DNA from: Edaphobacter flagellatus
GTDB lineage: Bacteria; Acidobacteriota; Terriglobia; Terriglobales; Acidobacteriaceae
Direction of reading: 5' to 3'
Length of the DNA stretch: 64,000 nucleotides
NCBI RefSeq assembly: GCF_025264665.1
Contig: NZ_CP073697.1
Coordinates: 3,100,001-3,164,000 of the forward strand
A program made the translations under genes and the position numbers. The notes beneath the pieces are model-generated. The model did no database searches, was not told the DNA's origin, and worked only from the letters and a program-made list of their open reading frames with translations. Shown here in pieces: positions 1-9,724 of the stretch (its first letter is position 1; every line of letters starts with the position of its first letter).

Positions 1-808
1 TGATGACAGATCCAAGCACGGCGCGTGGGATCGTGCGCTGCGGATCGCGTACTTCGGCGCCCATAAAACATGCGCTGTAATATCCGCCGTAGTCATAAGC
101 TGCGACCAGCAGACCTGCTCCCAGCCCCATAAAGAAGGCACTGTTCAATGCAAAGGCCCCAGGAGGGAAGTCGAAGGCAATCTTCGGGTCGAAGTGTGTG
201 AACCCTGCAAAGATGATGAACACCAGCGTCAGGACGACGACGAAGCCCAACCAGCGTACGATCTTGTCGATCGCAACAATGCTGCGATATAGAACCAGCA
301 GCGCCAGCGCACAGGCTCCCATAGCAATCAGTGTCTGTCCGCTCCACACGAAAGGAACGCCAAGTAACTTCACTGAAACGATCGGCTGCGATGCGTTCGG
401 AACAAAGAACGAAACATACTGAGAAAACCCGATGCAGCCCGATGCAATAGATAGTGGGCTGCTGAAAAGAATCTGCCACGCATACAAAAAAGAGAAGACT
501 CGCCCCAGCCCACGCTCACCATAAAGATGTTTCAGGTAAGCGTACGATCCACCTGCCTCCGGATACGTAGTGCCTAATTCGCTCCACACCATGCCATCGC
601 ACAGTGAGAGCGCAGCACCCAGTACCCAGCCCAGCATGGCCTGCGGTCCGCCCATCGCCGCGACGATCAGCGATAGTGTGACAAACGGGCCCACACCCAC
701 CATGCCGATCACGTTCAGCCCCAGAGCGGACATTGTCGAAAGACCACGTTGCAACTCTGGCTTCGCTGGCTTTATGGGTTCAGTCAAAGGGAGACGATCA
801 GTTTTCAT
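1..808 (-). CDS. APC-family amino-acid permease, C-terminus cut by window edge
   Basis: Inner-membrane amino-acid transporter of the APC superfamily. Reading leftwards from an ATG at 808-806 gives about 269 residues without a stop to the window edge. The N-terminus has the LNVIGMVGVGPF stretch typical of TM1 in these carriers (unwound Gly-rich helix), followed by GGPQAMLGWVLGA, the SELGTTYPEAGGSYAYL motif between TM2 and TM3, and several further hydrophobic helices. The start overlaps the end of the ArgH-like lyase by 11 bp, so the two are translationally close and probably co-transcribed, suggesting import of the lyase's substrate or a related amino acid. No strong Shine-Dalgarno is seen; GGCGGA lies just upstream. 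Substrate cannot be told from sequence. Confidence 0.88.
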   Translation of the reverse strand, partial: MKTDRLPLTEPIKPAKPELQRGLSTMSALGLNVIGMVGVGPFVTLSLIVAAMGGPQAMLGWVLGAALSLCDGMVWSELGTTYPEAGGSYAYLKHLYGERGLGRVFSFLYAWQILFSSPLSIASGCIGFSQYVSFFVPNASQPIVSVKLLGVPFVWSGQTLIAMGACALALLVLYRSIVAIDKIVRWLGFVVVLTLVFIIFAGFTHFDPKIAFDFPPGAFALNSAFFMGLGAGLLVAAYDYGGYYSACFMGAEVRDPQRTIPRAVLGSVI

Positions 809-2303
809 GTATCCGCCGCAACAGAGAATCGTATTGCTGCTTCATCTTCACCTTTGCTTCTGCCAGATGCTGTTCCGTATCACTCAACCATTGTGTATCT
901 GCCTGAAGCTGCGTCTTCGCGCGCTCTATCTCCGGTTGAAGTGCCTCGGCTGCTGGGCCGCCTGGAATTCGGCGCACTGCAACGAAGTTTGCTGCGCTCA
1001 GGGCGCCACGAATCTGGTCGGAAGAAATCAAAGCAGCTTTGTCGGTTTCTCTTAGTTCGCGTTCTACGATCTGCGCCATCGTATCGGCATCGTAGCCGCG
1101 ATCTCGTAACTCGCGTACGGCCTTACTGACGATCGTATGCGATGCATGAAAACTCATTCCGGTCACACGCACCAATGTATCGGCAAGCTCGGTGACGGGT
1201 AAGAAATTTCCATCAGCGGCTGCTGCCATGCGCGCAGTATTGAATTCAGCTTCGCCAAGGGTACCGGTTAGCAAGCGGACACTTCTGTCGGCATCATCGA
1301 ACGCGGTGTACACCAACGGCTGCAGATCGTCCTCGGCGTCGTTCATATCGGCGAACGGAGTATTATGCAGACTGCCCAGCACGCCTTGTGCCTCTACTAG
1401 CGCGCGGCTCGCAAGGACGCGCACATGCTCTAGAGGGACAGGATTCCGCTTCTGCGGCATGATGCTTGAGATCTGCACATAAGCATCGCTTAGCCGTAAA
1501 TATCCAAACTCAGCTGTGCTCCAGAAGAGCAGATCCTGCGTAAACCGCCCCAGGCTTAGCATCGCAGTCGCCAGCACACTGCAGCTCTCCGCGACATAAT
1601 CCACGGCGGCTATCGCTCCATACGAGTTCACCTGCAGGCCATCGAATCCAAGCAGTGATTCCGTAAAGCCTCTGTCGATCGGGAATCCAGTCGTCGTAAT
1701 CGCACACGCGCCCAGCGGGTTGCGATTCACACGCGCATAAGCCTGGCGAAGCCGCTCGGCATCGCGCTCAAGGATCTCAATATAGGCCATCAGATAATGG
1801 CCAAGCGTCGTGGGCTGAGCCGGCTGATTGTGTGTATAGGCCGGCATTAACGCCGCGCGATATTCCCAGGCCAGATCGATCAACAGTCGCCGTAACGCGA
1901 GCAGTGAAGTCAGCATGCCAAGCAGGCGGCCTCGCAGCACCATCCGGTACATCGTCAGGTCGATATCGTTCCGGCTACGGGCCGTGTGCATCTTGCCGGC
2001 TACTTCTTCGCCACATGCAGCGGCAAGCTTCTTCTCGATATAGAAGAAGAGATCCTCAAATGTTCCATCGTACTCGGCGCGCTCAATTTCGCCGCGATCC
2101 AGCGCGTCCAATGCGCGCAGGCACTGGGCTGCCTCACCTGCGGGCATGATGCCCTGCCGCGCCAACATCAGCGTGTGCGCGTATTCAATCTCCAGCAGTG
2201 GCCCTAGAAAATAACGCTTTGCATCCACAAATACCGGAGCCAGCACCGTATCGCGGTACACCGGTGCCGGAAATTTTGTCGTCGACTTCGACGTTGTCAT
2301 CAT
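798..2303 (-). CDS. argH: Argininosuccinate lyase-type enzyme (ArgH-like)
   Basis: Member of the fumarase/aspartase superfamily, ArgH branch; ArgH cleaves argininosuccinate to arginine and fumarate in the cytosol. Visible motifs: HTARSRNDI near residue 110, THNQPAQPTTLGHY near 160, and the superfamily signature SSIMPQKRNP with the catalytic Ser loop. The ATG at 2303 (501 aa) is preferred because AAAGGA lies six bases upstream; an in-frame ATG at 2321 would add six residues. The family is usually about 460 residues, so this is slightly long, with a C-terminal helical tail rich in Gln/Lys/Glu. It overlaps an amino-acid permease rather than other arginine-biosynthesis genes, so it may be a second, specialised or catabolic lyase. 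Biosynthetic role is therefore not certain. Confidence 0.85.
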   Translation of the reverse strand: MMTTSKSTTKFPAPVYRDTVLAPVFVDAKRYFLGPLLEIEYAHTLMLARQGIMPAGEAAQCLRALDALDRGEIERAEYDGTFEDLFFYIEKKLAAACGEEVAGKMHTARSRNDIDLTMYRMVLRGRLLGMLTSLLALRRLLIDLAWEYRAALMPAYTHNQPAQPTTLGHYLMAYIEILERDAERLRQAYARVNRNPLGACAITTTGFPIDRGFTESLLGFDGLQVNSYGAIAAVDYVAESCSVLATAMLSLGRFTQDLLFWSTAEFGYLRLSDAYVQISSIMPQKRNPVPLEHVRVLASRALVEAQGVLGSLHNTPFADMNDAEDDLQPLVYTAFDDADRSVRLLTGTLGEAEFNTARMAAAADGNFLPVTELADTLVRVTGMSFHASHTIVSKAVRELRDRGYDADTMAQIVERELRETDKAALISSDQIRGALSAANFVAVRRIPGGPAAEALQPEIERAKTQLQADTQWLSDTEQHLAEAKVKMKQQYDSLLRRIHEN

Positions 2304-2380
2304 TTGTCCTTTACTGCACATGCACGAAGACAGAAAAATGGCGGCGCAAACCTATTATCGGTTCACGCCGCCGTTGTTGA

Positions 2381-5284
2381 CTACCAGCGAACCGCAAGGC
2401 CGAACTGCACAATGCGCGCTTCCAGCACCGATCCACGAGTGATCGTTGGCGTGCCGATCGAGGTTCCAATCGGGCCCAGTGGCGAATTGCCTGCCTGCAC
2501 GATGGCTTGTACAGGCGAAAGGGTTGTAACGTTCGTGTGGTTGAAGAGGTTGTTCGCCTCGAGGAGGAACGAAGGCGCGATGCGATCAAACAGCTTCGGG
2601 AAGGTCCTCGTGTAACGCCCATCGAACTGGTAAACATTCGGGGACCGCAACGAATTTCTTCCTACGTACAGCGGGCGTGTAACCGAGGCAACCGACGAGT
2701 CGCCATTGATAGAGACATTGGTGATGATGTTCTGCTGATCGCCCGAGCTGACGTTCGCCAGCAGCGCGACCATGTTGTGATTAGCCAATGTATTTAGGAA
2801 TCCATGGCTCAGGCTGAACGTCGGTTCCATGACCGCCGTCAGGTTGAAGGCATTCGGATGATTGACGATGCTGTTGCCACGATCGCGCTTCCGGTTCGTC
2901 GTATCCATGATCGCAACGCTCTGCTCGAAGGTATTTACCTCTGGAGCATCGGAGATCGAATGTGACCATGTGTAGTTGGCATTGATCTGAATGCCGTGAG
3001 CCAGTGACCGCGTATAGTTCAGCACCAACGCATTGAAGCTCGTGTTCGCACCCGACTCTACCTGGTTAATCTGATTGAATCGAGTATCCAGACGGGTCGA
3101 AGCATTAGCCGCTGAGCTGAAAACAGGACGTCCGTCTGCCAGTTGCCCAGTCGGATTGATGGGGTTGATATTGTGCAGGTACATGAGGTTGCGGCCATTC
3201 GCCAGAATGTAGCCGATCATGAATGTGTCATAGCGGCTGAACTCGTGCGAGAGCTGCAAGGTTGCATTCCACGTGTACTCGTTCTTGAACTTCGGCGAAA
3301 TCGTCGTCACGTTCTGAAGTGACGTCGCGCCGGCGGCGGGAATATTGGGAAAGGCAAGTGTTCCAGTGGTTGCACCCGCCGGTTGCGTAATCGTAAAGCT
3401 GTTGACGCGATTCGATCCATCCAGGTTGAGCGCATTAAACCAGAGGTTCGTCGGCGTGGATTGATAGAAGACACCGCCCGAAGCCTTAAGAACAGTGTGG
3501 TCGTCTAGGCGATAGGTCACACCAACGCGAGGCGCGAAGTTAAGGCTCGGCGTATTGAAGCTTCTCGAGTTGATAAAAGGAGCATTCGGATTTGATTGCG
3601 GTCCTTTGAAGCGGTCATAGCGGCCGCCATAGACCAGCAAAAGCTTCGGCGTTACCTGCCAGGTATCCTGCACGTAGGCTCCGAAGAAGAGCGAAGCATA
3701 ACCGATGCCGGTGAGATCCTGCTGGCTGCGGAACTGGCTGTATCCGTAAGGATTGGTTCCGTTCTTAGCTGCGAGGTAAGACGCGAGAGACGTGAACGTA
3801 TATTCGTTGAAGCTGACCAGCCGCTGACGGTTGATTAACTCTGCAAGACTGAACCCGCCTTTGATCGTATGAGCTCCGCGAATATAGGTAACGTTGTCGC
3901 TTCCGCTTGGAACTTTATCGGTGTACTGATCGCCAGCATTGCTGGATGCTCCAATATTGGCCACACCGGAGATAACAATGGCAGGATCGGCGCCTGCCGA
4001 TGGCCCACGGAAGTGCGTGTTGTTACGAAATGGCCATGAGAAGCGAAGCTCATTCAGTAGATGATCATTGACGGTTGATGTCAGCTGAGCGCCGATGACA
4101 TGAGCGCGATCCAGAAAGTCTGCCGCTGTGCTGCGTGCATTCAGGCCGCCAACCTGTGTGTTGAAGGGAAAGTTGTTCTTGAAGTAGTTGTAACGAACAA
4201 ACATTGAGTTCTTGCTATTGATTGTCCAGTCGCCTCGTCCTGTGGCGAAGTTACCATGTAGCATGCCAGGAGTTGCACTGACCTGATCAGGAGATAACCC
4301 CAGAGCAGCAACGTTTGCTGCGGTAATGGTAACTGGCGCAGGTTGTCCGCGCGTCACATGCTCGTATGCGCCAAAGAAGAACAGCTTATCCTTGATGATC
4401 TTTCCGCCAGCGTTTACAGCGAAATCCTGGAGTTGTAGATTCGGCTTTGCCTGTGACTTGTTCGCGAAGAATGGATATGCTGTTGCATCCTGCCAGCGGC
4501 GAATCCACTGAAACATGCCGTGATAGCTGTTCGTGCCGTTGTTCGAGATCACGTTATAAACGTCGCCCGAGGTCCAGCCATACTCCGGGTTGAAGCTGTT
4601 CGAGACTGTCTGTACTTCCTTCAGAAAGCTGTCGGCAATGGGAAACAAACGCAGACCAATGCGGTCACTCTCCGTATTCACCATACCGTCCATCTGGTAG
4701 TTGATACGGTCCAGAAGTCCATTGGTGTTCAGCGTACGCGGAATACCAAGCTCCGGGTTCGGATGGCCGCTCACGCCAGGCTGAAAAAGGATGAAGTTGT
4801 AGGGGTTCCTCGAGGTCAGAGGAAGATTCTCGATCTCGCGGCTATCCAGCGTGCGCTGTACGCTCAACGTAGTCGGATCGATGTTCGTAATCGTTGCGCT
4901 TACATCGATCTGCTCCGATGCATTGCCAACCTTCAGAGAAGGATCAAGCACGGCTTCTTTACCGGCCGTCAGAATAATCTGATCGAAGCGTGCCGTCGAA
5001 AAACCATCCTTGCTCACCGAGACGCTATACGTTCCCAGCGGAAGGTTCACCAGCACAAAGTAGCCATTGCCTTCCGACACGATCGTGCGGGCAAAGCCAA
5101 GCTCGGCATTGGTTACGGTTATGCTGGCATTTGGAATGGCAGCTCCGCTCGCATCGGTCACTTGACCGCGAATGGTGCCGTTGATGGACTGCGATTGACT
5201 CCACGATGGGAGTGTTGTCACGAAACCTGGGAGCGCTGCAAGCAGCGCGGCGCTAAGGAGAGAAGAACGAAGACGGGTCAACAA
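2381..5284 (-). CDS. Oar-type TonB-dependent receptor with carboxypeptidase-regulatory-like domain
   Basis: Outer-membrane receptor of about 967 residues. A signal peptide (about 1-32, ending at SQSQS) is followed by a carboxypeptidase-regulatory-like Ig domain (about 36-110: GTIRGQVTDASGAAIPNA, GNGYFVLVNLPLGTYSVSV), a plug-like region (NLPLTSRNPYNFILFQPGVS, NYQMDGMVN) and a beta-barrel ending in an aromatic residue (ARIVQFGLAVRW), as barrel proteins do. Initiation is at a TTG with an excellent AGGAGG seven bases upstream; no ATG fits better. The neighbouring ROK regulator, PIG-L protein and SIS deaminase suggest uptake of an amino-sugar-containing glycan, but the ligand is inferred only from context. 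An imperfect inverted repeat lies about 60-80 bp upstream of the start. Confidence 0.9.
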   Translation of the reverse strand: MLTRLRSSLLSAALLAALPGFVTTLPSWSQSQSINGTIRGQVTDASGAAIPNASITVTNAELGFARTIVSEGNGYFVLVNLPLGTYSVSVSKDGFSTARFDQIILTAGKEAVLDPSLKVGNASEQIDVSATITNIDPTTLSVQRTLDSREIENLPLTSRNPYNFILFQPGVSGHPNPELGIPRTLNTNGLLDRINYQMDGMVNTESDRIGLRLFPIADSFLKEVQTVSNSFNPEYGWTSGDVYNVISNNGTNSYHGMFQWIRRWQDATAYPFFANKSQAKPNLQLQDFAVNAGGKIIKDKLFFFGAYEHVTRGQPAPVTITAANVAALGLSPDQVSATPGMLHGNFATGRGDWTINSKNSMFVRYNYFKNNFPFNTQVGGLNARSTAADFLDRAHVIGAQLTSTVNDHLLNELRFSWPFRNNTHFRGPSAGADPAIVISGVANIGASSNAGDQYTDKVPSGSDNVTYIRGAHTIKGGFSLAELINRQRLVSFNEYTFTSLASYLAAKNGTNPYGYSQFRSQQDLTGIGYASLFFGAYVQDTWQVTPKLLLVYGGRYDRFKGPQSNPNAPFINSRSFNTPSLNFAPRVGVTYRLDDHTVLKASGGVFYQSTPTNLWFNALNLDGSNRVNSFTITQPAGATTGTLAFPNIPAAGATSLQNVTTISPKFKNEYTWNATLQLSHEFSRYDTFMIGYILANGRNLMYLHNINPINPTGQLADGRPVFSSAANASTRLDTRFNQINQVESGANTSFNALVLNYTRSLAHGIQINANYTWSHSISDAPEVNTFEQSVAIMDTTNRKRDRGNSIVNHPNAFNLTAVMEPTFSLSHGFLNTLANHNMVALLANVSSGDQQNIITNVSINGDSSVASVTRPLYVGRNSLRSPNVYQFDGRYTRTFPKLFDRIAPSFLLEANNLFNHTNVTTLSPVQAIVQAGNSPLGPIGTSIGTPTITRGSVLEARIVQFGLAVRW

Positions 5285-5344
5285 AATGTGCCTCCTGAAG
5301 TGCTGAAGCTTTTCCTGTGAGATCGCAAAGCCTTTCGGCTTAAA

Positions 5345-5365
5345 ACTTAGTAAAACCTGTTAAGT
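5345..5365. promoter_or_regulatory. Imperfect inverted repeat upstream of receptor (candidate operator)
   Basis: Arms ACTTA (5345-5349) and TAAGT (5361-5365) flank an 11-base centre. The site lies between the ROK-type regulator gene and the receptor start at 5284. ROK repressors often bind such AT-rich inverted repeats, so a link to the adjacent ROK gene is plausible but is an inference only; arms are short. Confidence 0.3.
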
Positions 5366-5431
5366 AAGTCGTGAGGTGCCCTGAGACTAGTGAAAAACTA
5401 GCCGGCTTGTCAATGAAAATTCTCGGCCTGT

Positions 5432-6661
5432 TTACGCCAGCAGTTGCGCTTCTGTGGCAGAAAGACTCAGAGAAATCGCACCGTGAAGCTGGGCCTGGGT
5501 TGCCAGTGAGCTCGACCGAACCTGCGGTTTGGCGAACTCATTGCGCGCCAACAGCTTCTCGGTGACTCTACAAAGCTCCGGGTGAGAGCCGACGCCGCCG
5601 CCCAGAATGACGACTCCGGGGTCGAGCACCAGCGATAGCCCGGTAATGCAATCCACCAGGATTTGTGCCGTGTAATGCACCACCTGGCAAGCCAGACGGT
5701 CCCCATCCACAGCAAGGTCGAAAATTTCCGTCGCGCGCAGCTTTTCCAGCGCACCTGTGTCCGTTCGCCGTTCCCGGGCAAGCAGACGACGCCACTCCGC
5801 TTCAATTCCATGGCCGCCGATCGAACGCTCCAGCTGACCGGGCGAATAAACCTGCAGTGCCTCGCGCGGCTGGCCCAATACAGCGGCGTAACCAATTTCG
5901 CCCGCACTCCACTTCGCGCCATGGTGCAGCCGGCCATGCAGAAAGATACCTGCGCCAACACCCGTTCCCAGTGCCATGAAGACAAAGTCGTCGACGCCTG
6001 TGGCCGATCCGCGCCAGTATTCGCCTACGGCGGCAAGGTTCGTATCGTTCTCCACCATCGCAGAGATGCCGAGTTCGCGCTCGATCATCTCGCGCAGAGG
6101 AACGCCCGTCCATTCCTTCAGATTCGGTGCCGAAACGACAACACCTGCATTGACATTCGTGATGCCGGGAGCACCCGCCGTAATGTGCATCACCTTGCGA
6201 ATCGAGGTGGATTCTTCCTGGCACATGATCTTCAGGCCATCGTGAATCAGTGCGCACACGGCCTTCGGCGTTCTCTGCTTGTCGGTGAATTGCGTCGCCC
6301 ATTGTGCAACGACGCGGCCATTCAGGTCGGCAAGAATCATGCGCAGCCGAGTGCCGCCAATATCGGCTCCCGCGACATAGCCGTGGCTTGCATTGAAGCG
6401 CAGCATCTCGGGTGGACGTCCGCCGCTCGATTCACCATCGCCCAGATTCTCTACCAGTCCCAGCGACTCCAGGTATCCCACCGCGCTCGATACCGTAGGT
6501 GCGCTCAACCCCGACAGTCGGACAAGGTCTGCCTTCGAGCACGGATTATGCTCCTTCAGCAGCCGCAGCAGAACGCGAGCATTTGCCTGGCGAAGATGGG
6601 ATGGCCGCGACGGGGTGGCCTCAACGTCATGCAGTACTTGTGGGGGGAAATTAACTCGCAT
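5432..6661 (-). CDS. ROK-family transcriptional regulator
   Basis: NagC/XylR-type repressor of 409 residues. An N-terminal winged helix-turn-helix (about 20-75: RQANARVLLRLLKEHNPCSKADLVRLSGLSAPTVSSAVGYLE) precedes a ROK sugar-kinase-like domain with ADIGGTRL at 99-106 (phosphate-binding loop) and ALGTGVGAGIFLHGRL further on. The usual zinc-binding CxCGxxGC element after the GEIGY motif is absent: the equivalent segment reads VYSPGQLERSIGG, so no metal site is expected. The gene lies between an Oar-type receptor (same strand) and a divergent PIG-L protein, with a SIS-type amino-sugar enzyme beyond, so control of amino-sugar genes is likely. The effector is unknown. Confidence 0.88.
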   Translation of the reverse strand: MRVNFPPQVLHDVEATPSRPSHLRQANARVLLRLLKEHNPCSKADLVRLSGLSAPTVSSAVGYLESLGLVENLGDGESSGGRPPEMLRFNASHGYVAGADIGGTRLRMILADLNGRVVAQWATQFTDKQRTPKAVCALIHDGLKIMCQEESTSIRKVMHITAGAPGITNVNAGVVVSAPNLKEWTGVPLREMIERELGISAMVENDTNLAAVGEYWRGSATGVDDFVFMALGTGVGAGIFLHGRLHHGAKWSAGEIGYAAVLGQPREALQVYSPGQLERSIGGHGIEAEWRRLLARERRTDTGALEKLRATEIFDLAVDGDRLACQVVHYTAQILVDCITGLSLVLDPGVVILGGGVGSHPELCRVTEKLLARNEFAKPQVRSSSLATQAQLHGAISLSLSATEAQLLA

Positions 6662-6859
6662 TCGCTTCCAGTGTCGTAGGACACATCATACTCTACATTT
6701 CTTAATAATCTTTACAAAGTTAAAAGTATCGTGATATCCAATTAGCCAGCTAAAGAACATTCGAGGGAAGAGCACCCAAAAAATAAAGCAGTGTCTGCAC
6801 TGTTTTGTCCGCTCTGTCCATCAACTATACGGACGCACCAAGAAGGAGTCCTTTCGTTC

Positions 6860-9724
6860 ATGAGATCTGACGTCTGCCGCGGGACCATCGCTTCGCTTCT
6901 CACCCTCTGCCTTTCGCTCAACGCCTCTCCCGTGTTTGCGCAACAGCCGGAGTCCGTCACTTCGTATCGCTCTGCTTATGCAAGGCCTCTGCCGATCGAC
7001 AGTGGCTCTGCTGGTCTTTCGCAAACCCTTCAGAAGTTGCACACGCGCGCCTCGCTCGCGATGGTCACAGCACACCCTGACGACGAAGACGGCGGAATGC
7101 TGACTTACGAAAGTCGCGGCCAGGGCGTCGACACCACTCTGCTCACGCTTAACCGAGGCGAGGGCGGACAGAACGTCATGACCTCCGACTACTGGGACCA
7201 GCTCGGCACCCTCCGCACGCAGGAGCTGCTCGGCGCAGGCAACTACTATGGTGTCCATCAGTACTGGACACGCGTCGCCGACTTCGGCTTCTCGAAGACC
7301 ATCGAAGAAGCGCTCAAGACCTGGGGCGAAGACCGCGTCCTTTATGACGCCGTCCGCGCTATCCGTATTCAACGCCCTCTCGTCGTCACCAGCGTCTTCG
7401 CAGGCAACGTCTCCGACGGACACGGCCACCACCAGGTTGCCGGCTACACCGCGCAGAAGGTCTACGTCATGGCTGGCGACCCCAAGGTCTTCCCCGACCA
7501 GATCAAAGCTGGCCTGCTGCCCTGGACGCCGCTTAAGGTCTACGCGCGCGTCCCCTTCGCCCGTGTCACCGAAAAAGGCATCTACGATTACGCCACCGGT
7601 CACTGGGAACCCGTACGCTTCCGCAACTACGTCGATAACACCTGGATCGAAGGTGTGCCTAAGGCAACACTCGAAGTTCCCATCGGAGAATACAACCCGA
7701 TGCTTGGCAGCTCCTACATGCAAACCTCGCGTGAGGGACTCAACCAGCAGAAGACGCAGATGGGCGGTATCGGCATTCCGCTTCCGCGCTCTATCTCCAG
7801 CGGCTATCACCTCTACGCCTCGCGTGTGCCTGTAGCCGATCACGAGAAGACATTCTTCGACGGCATCGACGTCACCCTCGCCGGTATTGCTTCCTACGCA
7901 CCGAAGAATGAACAGGCTCCGTGGGTTGAAAAGCTCAACGCGCTCAACGCCACCGTCGAATCCGCCATCTCCTCCTTCAATGCGGCAAATCCGGCGACGA
8001 TCGCGCCTGTTCTAGCGAAGGGCCTTGCGCAGACCAACGCGCTTGTCGACGAGGTTGCCAAGAGCAAGCTGCCTGCTGAAGCTCGTTACAACATGACACA
8101 CGAGCTCAAGATCAAGCAGGAGCAGTTCAACCTTGCGCTGCAGCAGTCGCTCGGCCTTGCCCTGCTGGCCAACACCAGCGATGGTCCCGCCGCTGGTGGC
8201 CGCATGGGGCCCATGGGCGATATGTCCACGCAGACACCCACCTCGCAAACTGTAGTCCCGGGCGACAAAGTCTCCGTTGCCGTCCACGTCGCCAATCAAG
8301 GTACGGAAGCCGTTGCCATCTCTGCCGTCGATGTTGTCTCCGAAGCTGGAACTGGCTTCGGCATAACTCCCAAAGCCTCTATTACCGGCGAACTCGCATC
8401 CGGAGCTGCGCGCGACGAATCCTTCGAGGTGGCTGTCCCACGCGCCGCCGAACTCACCAAGCCCTACTTCAGCCGCCCCACGCTCGAGCAGTCGTACTAC
8501 GACATCAACGACCCGCGTTATCTCAATCTCCCAACGCGGCCTTATCCATTACTTGCAACGGCAACCGTTACATATAAAGACGTGGCGATCAAGCTCGCAG
8601 GAGTCGTCCAGACTGTGCATCGCGTCAATGGCGAAGGCCCTGTCCTTGAGCCTCTGCTTGTAGCTCCGGCAATTTCGCTCAACGTCTCTCCTTATGCGGG
8701 AGTTGTTCCCGTCGCCAGTAGTACGTTCGAACTGAACATTTCTCTGCACAGCTCCGTCAAGGGGCCAGCAAAGGGAATTGTTCGTCTCGATCTTCCTAAG
8801 GGCTGGAAGTCCATTCCTGAGTCCGCCGATTTCGCAACCATGCGCGAAGGCGAAGACCAGAATCTCAGTTTCAAGGTTCAGCCCGAGCACGTCGAAACCA
8901 AGCCCTACATCATTACCGCCGTCGCCGAGTACAACGGCGAAAAATTCACTCAGGGCTTTGAAACCGTCGGCTATCCTGGTCTTCGTCCCTATCCGCACTA
9001 TCGTCCCGCCACTTACCGCACCACCGGCGTCGACGTGAAGACAGCGCCCAACCTCAACATCGGCTACATCATGGGGACCGGGGACGATGTCGCTACATCG
9101 CTTCAGGACATCGGCATCCATCCCACCATGTTGTCTGCGGGCGAGATCGCATCCGCAGACCTCTCGCACTACGACGCCATCGTTCTCGGCATCCGCGCTT
9201 ACGCCGCTCGTCCCGAGCTCAAGACCTTCAACAATCGTCTTCTCGAGTATGCGCGCAACGGCGGCACCGTCATTGTCCAGTACCAGACGCAGGAGTACGA
9301 CCACAACTACGGCCCCTACCCGCTCACCCTCTCCGGCGACCCCGAGAAGGTCGTCGAAGAGGACAACAAGGTCACCATCCTCGCTCCCAACGATCCCGTG
9401 CTCAACTGGCCCAACAAGATCAATACCTCCGACTTCGATAACTGGGTTGAGGAGCGCGGTCACGGCTTCATGCGTGGGTGGGATTCACACTACACCGCAC
9501 TCACCGAGATGCACGACAAAGACCAGGACCCGCAGAAGGGCGGCCTGCTCTACGCTCGCTACGGCAAGGGAGCCTATGTTTACCTGGCCTATGCCTTCTT
9601 CCGCCAGATGCCCGACGGAGTTCCCGGCTCCTTCCGCATCATGGCCAACCTCATCAGCATGGGCAAAAACCCATCGCTTGCTCTAGGCAAAGAAGCTCCC
9701 GCAACACCTGCGGGAACGAAGTAA
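6860..9724 (+). CDS. Secreted PIG-L family deacetylase-like protein with C-terminal NEW3-like and GATase-like domains
   Basis: About 954 residues. The ATG at 6860 is chosen because it begins a clean signal peptide (cleavage near ASPVFAQQ) and follows AGAAGGAG at 6841-6848; an upstream in-frame ATG at 6791 would hide the signal. The PIG-L/LmbE zinc motif AHPDDE sits at 71-76 with a downstream GHGHHQ near 187-192, as in N-acetylglucosaminyl deacetylases. The middle part resembles NEW3-type Ig-like modules (VPGDKVSVAVHVANQG). The last third (from about residue 730, NIGYIMGTGDDV) resembles a class-I amidotransferase-like fold (YDAIVLGIRAYAARPEL, NGGTVIVQYQT). It probably acts in the periplasm on an N-acetylated glycan. 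The substrate is not known. Neighbours on both sides suit amino-sugar metabolism. Confidence 0.85.
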   Translation: MRSDVCRGTIASLLTLCLSLNASPVFAQQPESVTSYRSAYARPLPIDSGSAGLSQTLQKLHTRASLAMVTAHPDDEDGGMLTYESRGQGVDTTLLTLNRGEGGQNVMTSDYWDQLGTLRTQELLGAGNYYGVHQYWTRVADFGFSKTIEEALKTWGEDRVLYDAVRAIRIQRPLVVTSVFAGNVSDGHGHHQVAGYTAQKVYVMAGDPKVFPDQIKAGLLPWTPLKVYARVPFARVTEKGIYDYATGHWEPVRFRNYVDNTWIEGVPKATLEVPIGEYNPMLGSSYMQTSREGLNQQKTQMGGIGIPLPRSISSGYHLYASRVPVADHEKTFFDGIDVTLAGIASYAPKNEQAPWVEKLNALNATVESAISSFNAANPATIAPVLAKGLAQTNALVDEVAKSKLPAEARYNMTHELKIKQEQFNLALQQSLGLALLANTSDGPAAGGRMGPMGDMSTQTPTSQTVVPGDKVSVAVHVANQGTEAVAISAVDVVSEAGTGFGITPKASITGELASGAARDESFEVAVPRAAELTKPYFSRPTLEQSYYDINDPRYLNLPTRPYPLLATATVTYKDVAIKLAGVVQTVHRVNGEGPVLEPLLVAPAISLNVSPYAGVVPVASSTFELNISLHSSVKGPAKGIVRLDLPKGWKSIPESADFATMREGEDQNLSFKVQPEHVETKPYIITAVAEYNGEKFTQGFETVGYPGLRPYPHYRPATYRTTGVDVKTAPNLNIGYIMGTGDDVATSLQDIGIHPTMLSAGEIASADLSHYDAIVLGIRAYAARPELKTFNNRLLEYARNGGTVIVQYQTQEYDHNYGPYPLTLSGDPEKVVEEDNKVTILAPNDPVLNWPNKINTSDFDNWVEERGHGFMRGWDSHYTALTEMHDKDQDPQKGGLLYARYGKGAYVYLAYAFFRQMPDGVPGSFRIMANLISMGKNPSLALGKEAPATPAGTK

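Noticed and set aside
5663..6679. Plus-strand frame of 338 codons opposite the ROK gene
   Set aside because: Antisense of a certain gene, and no plausible domain.
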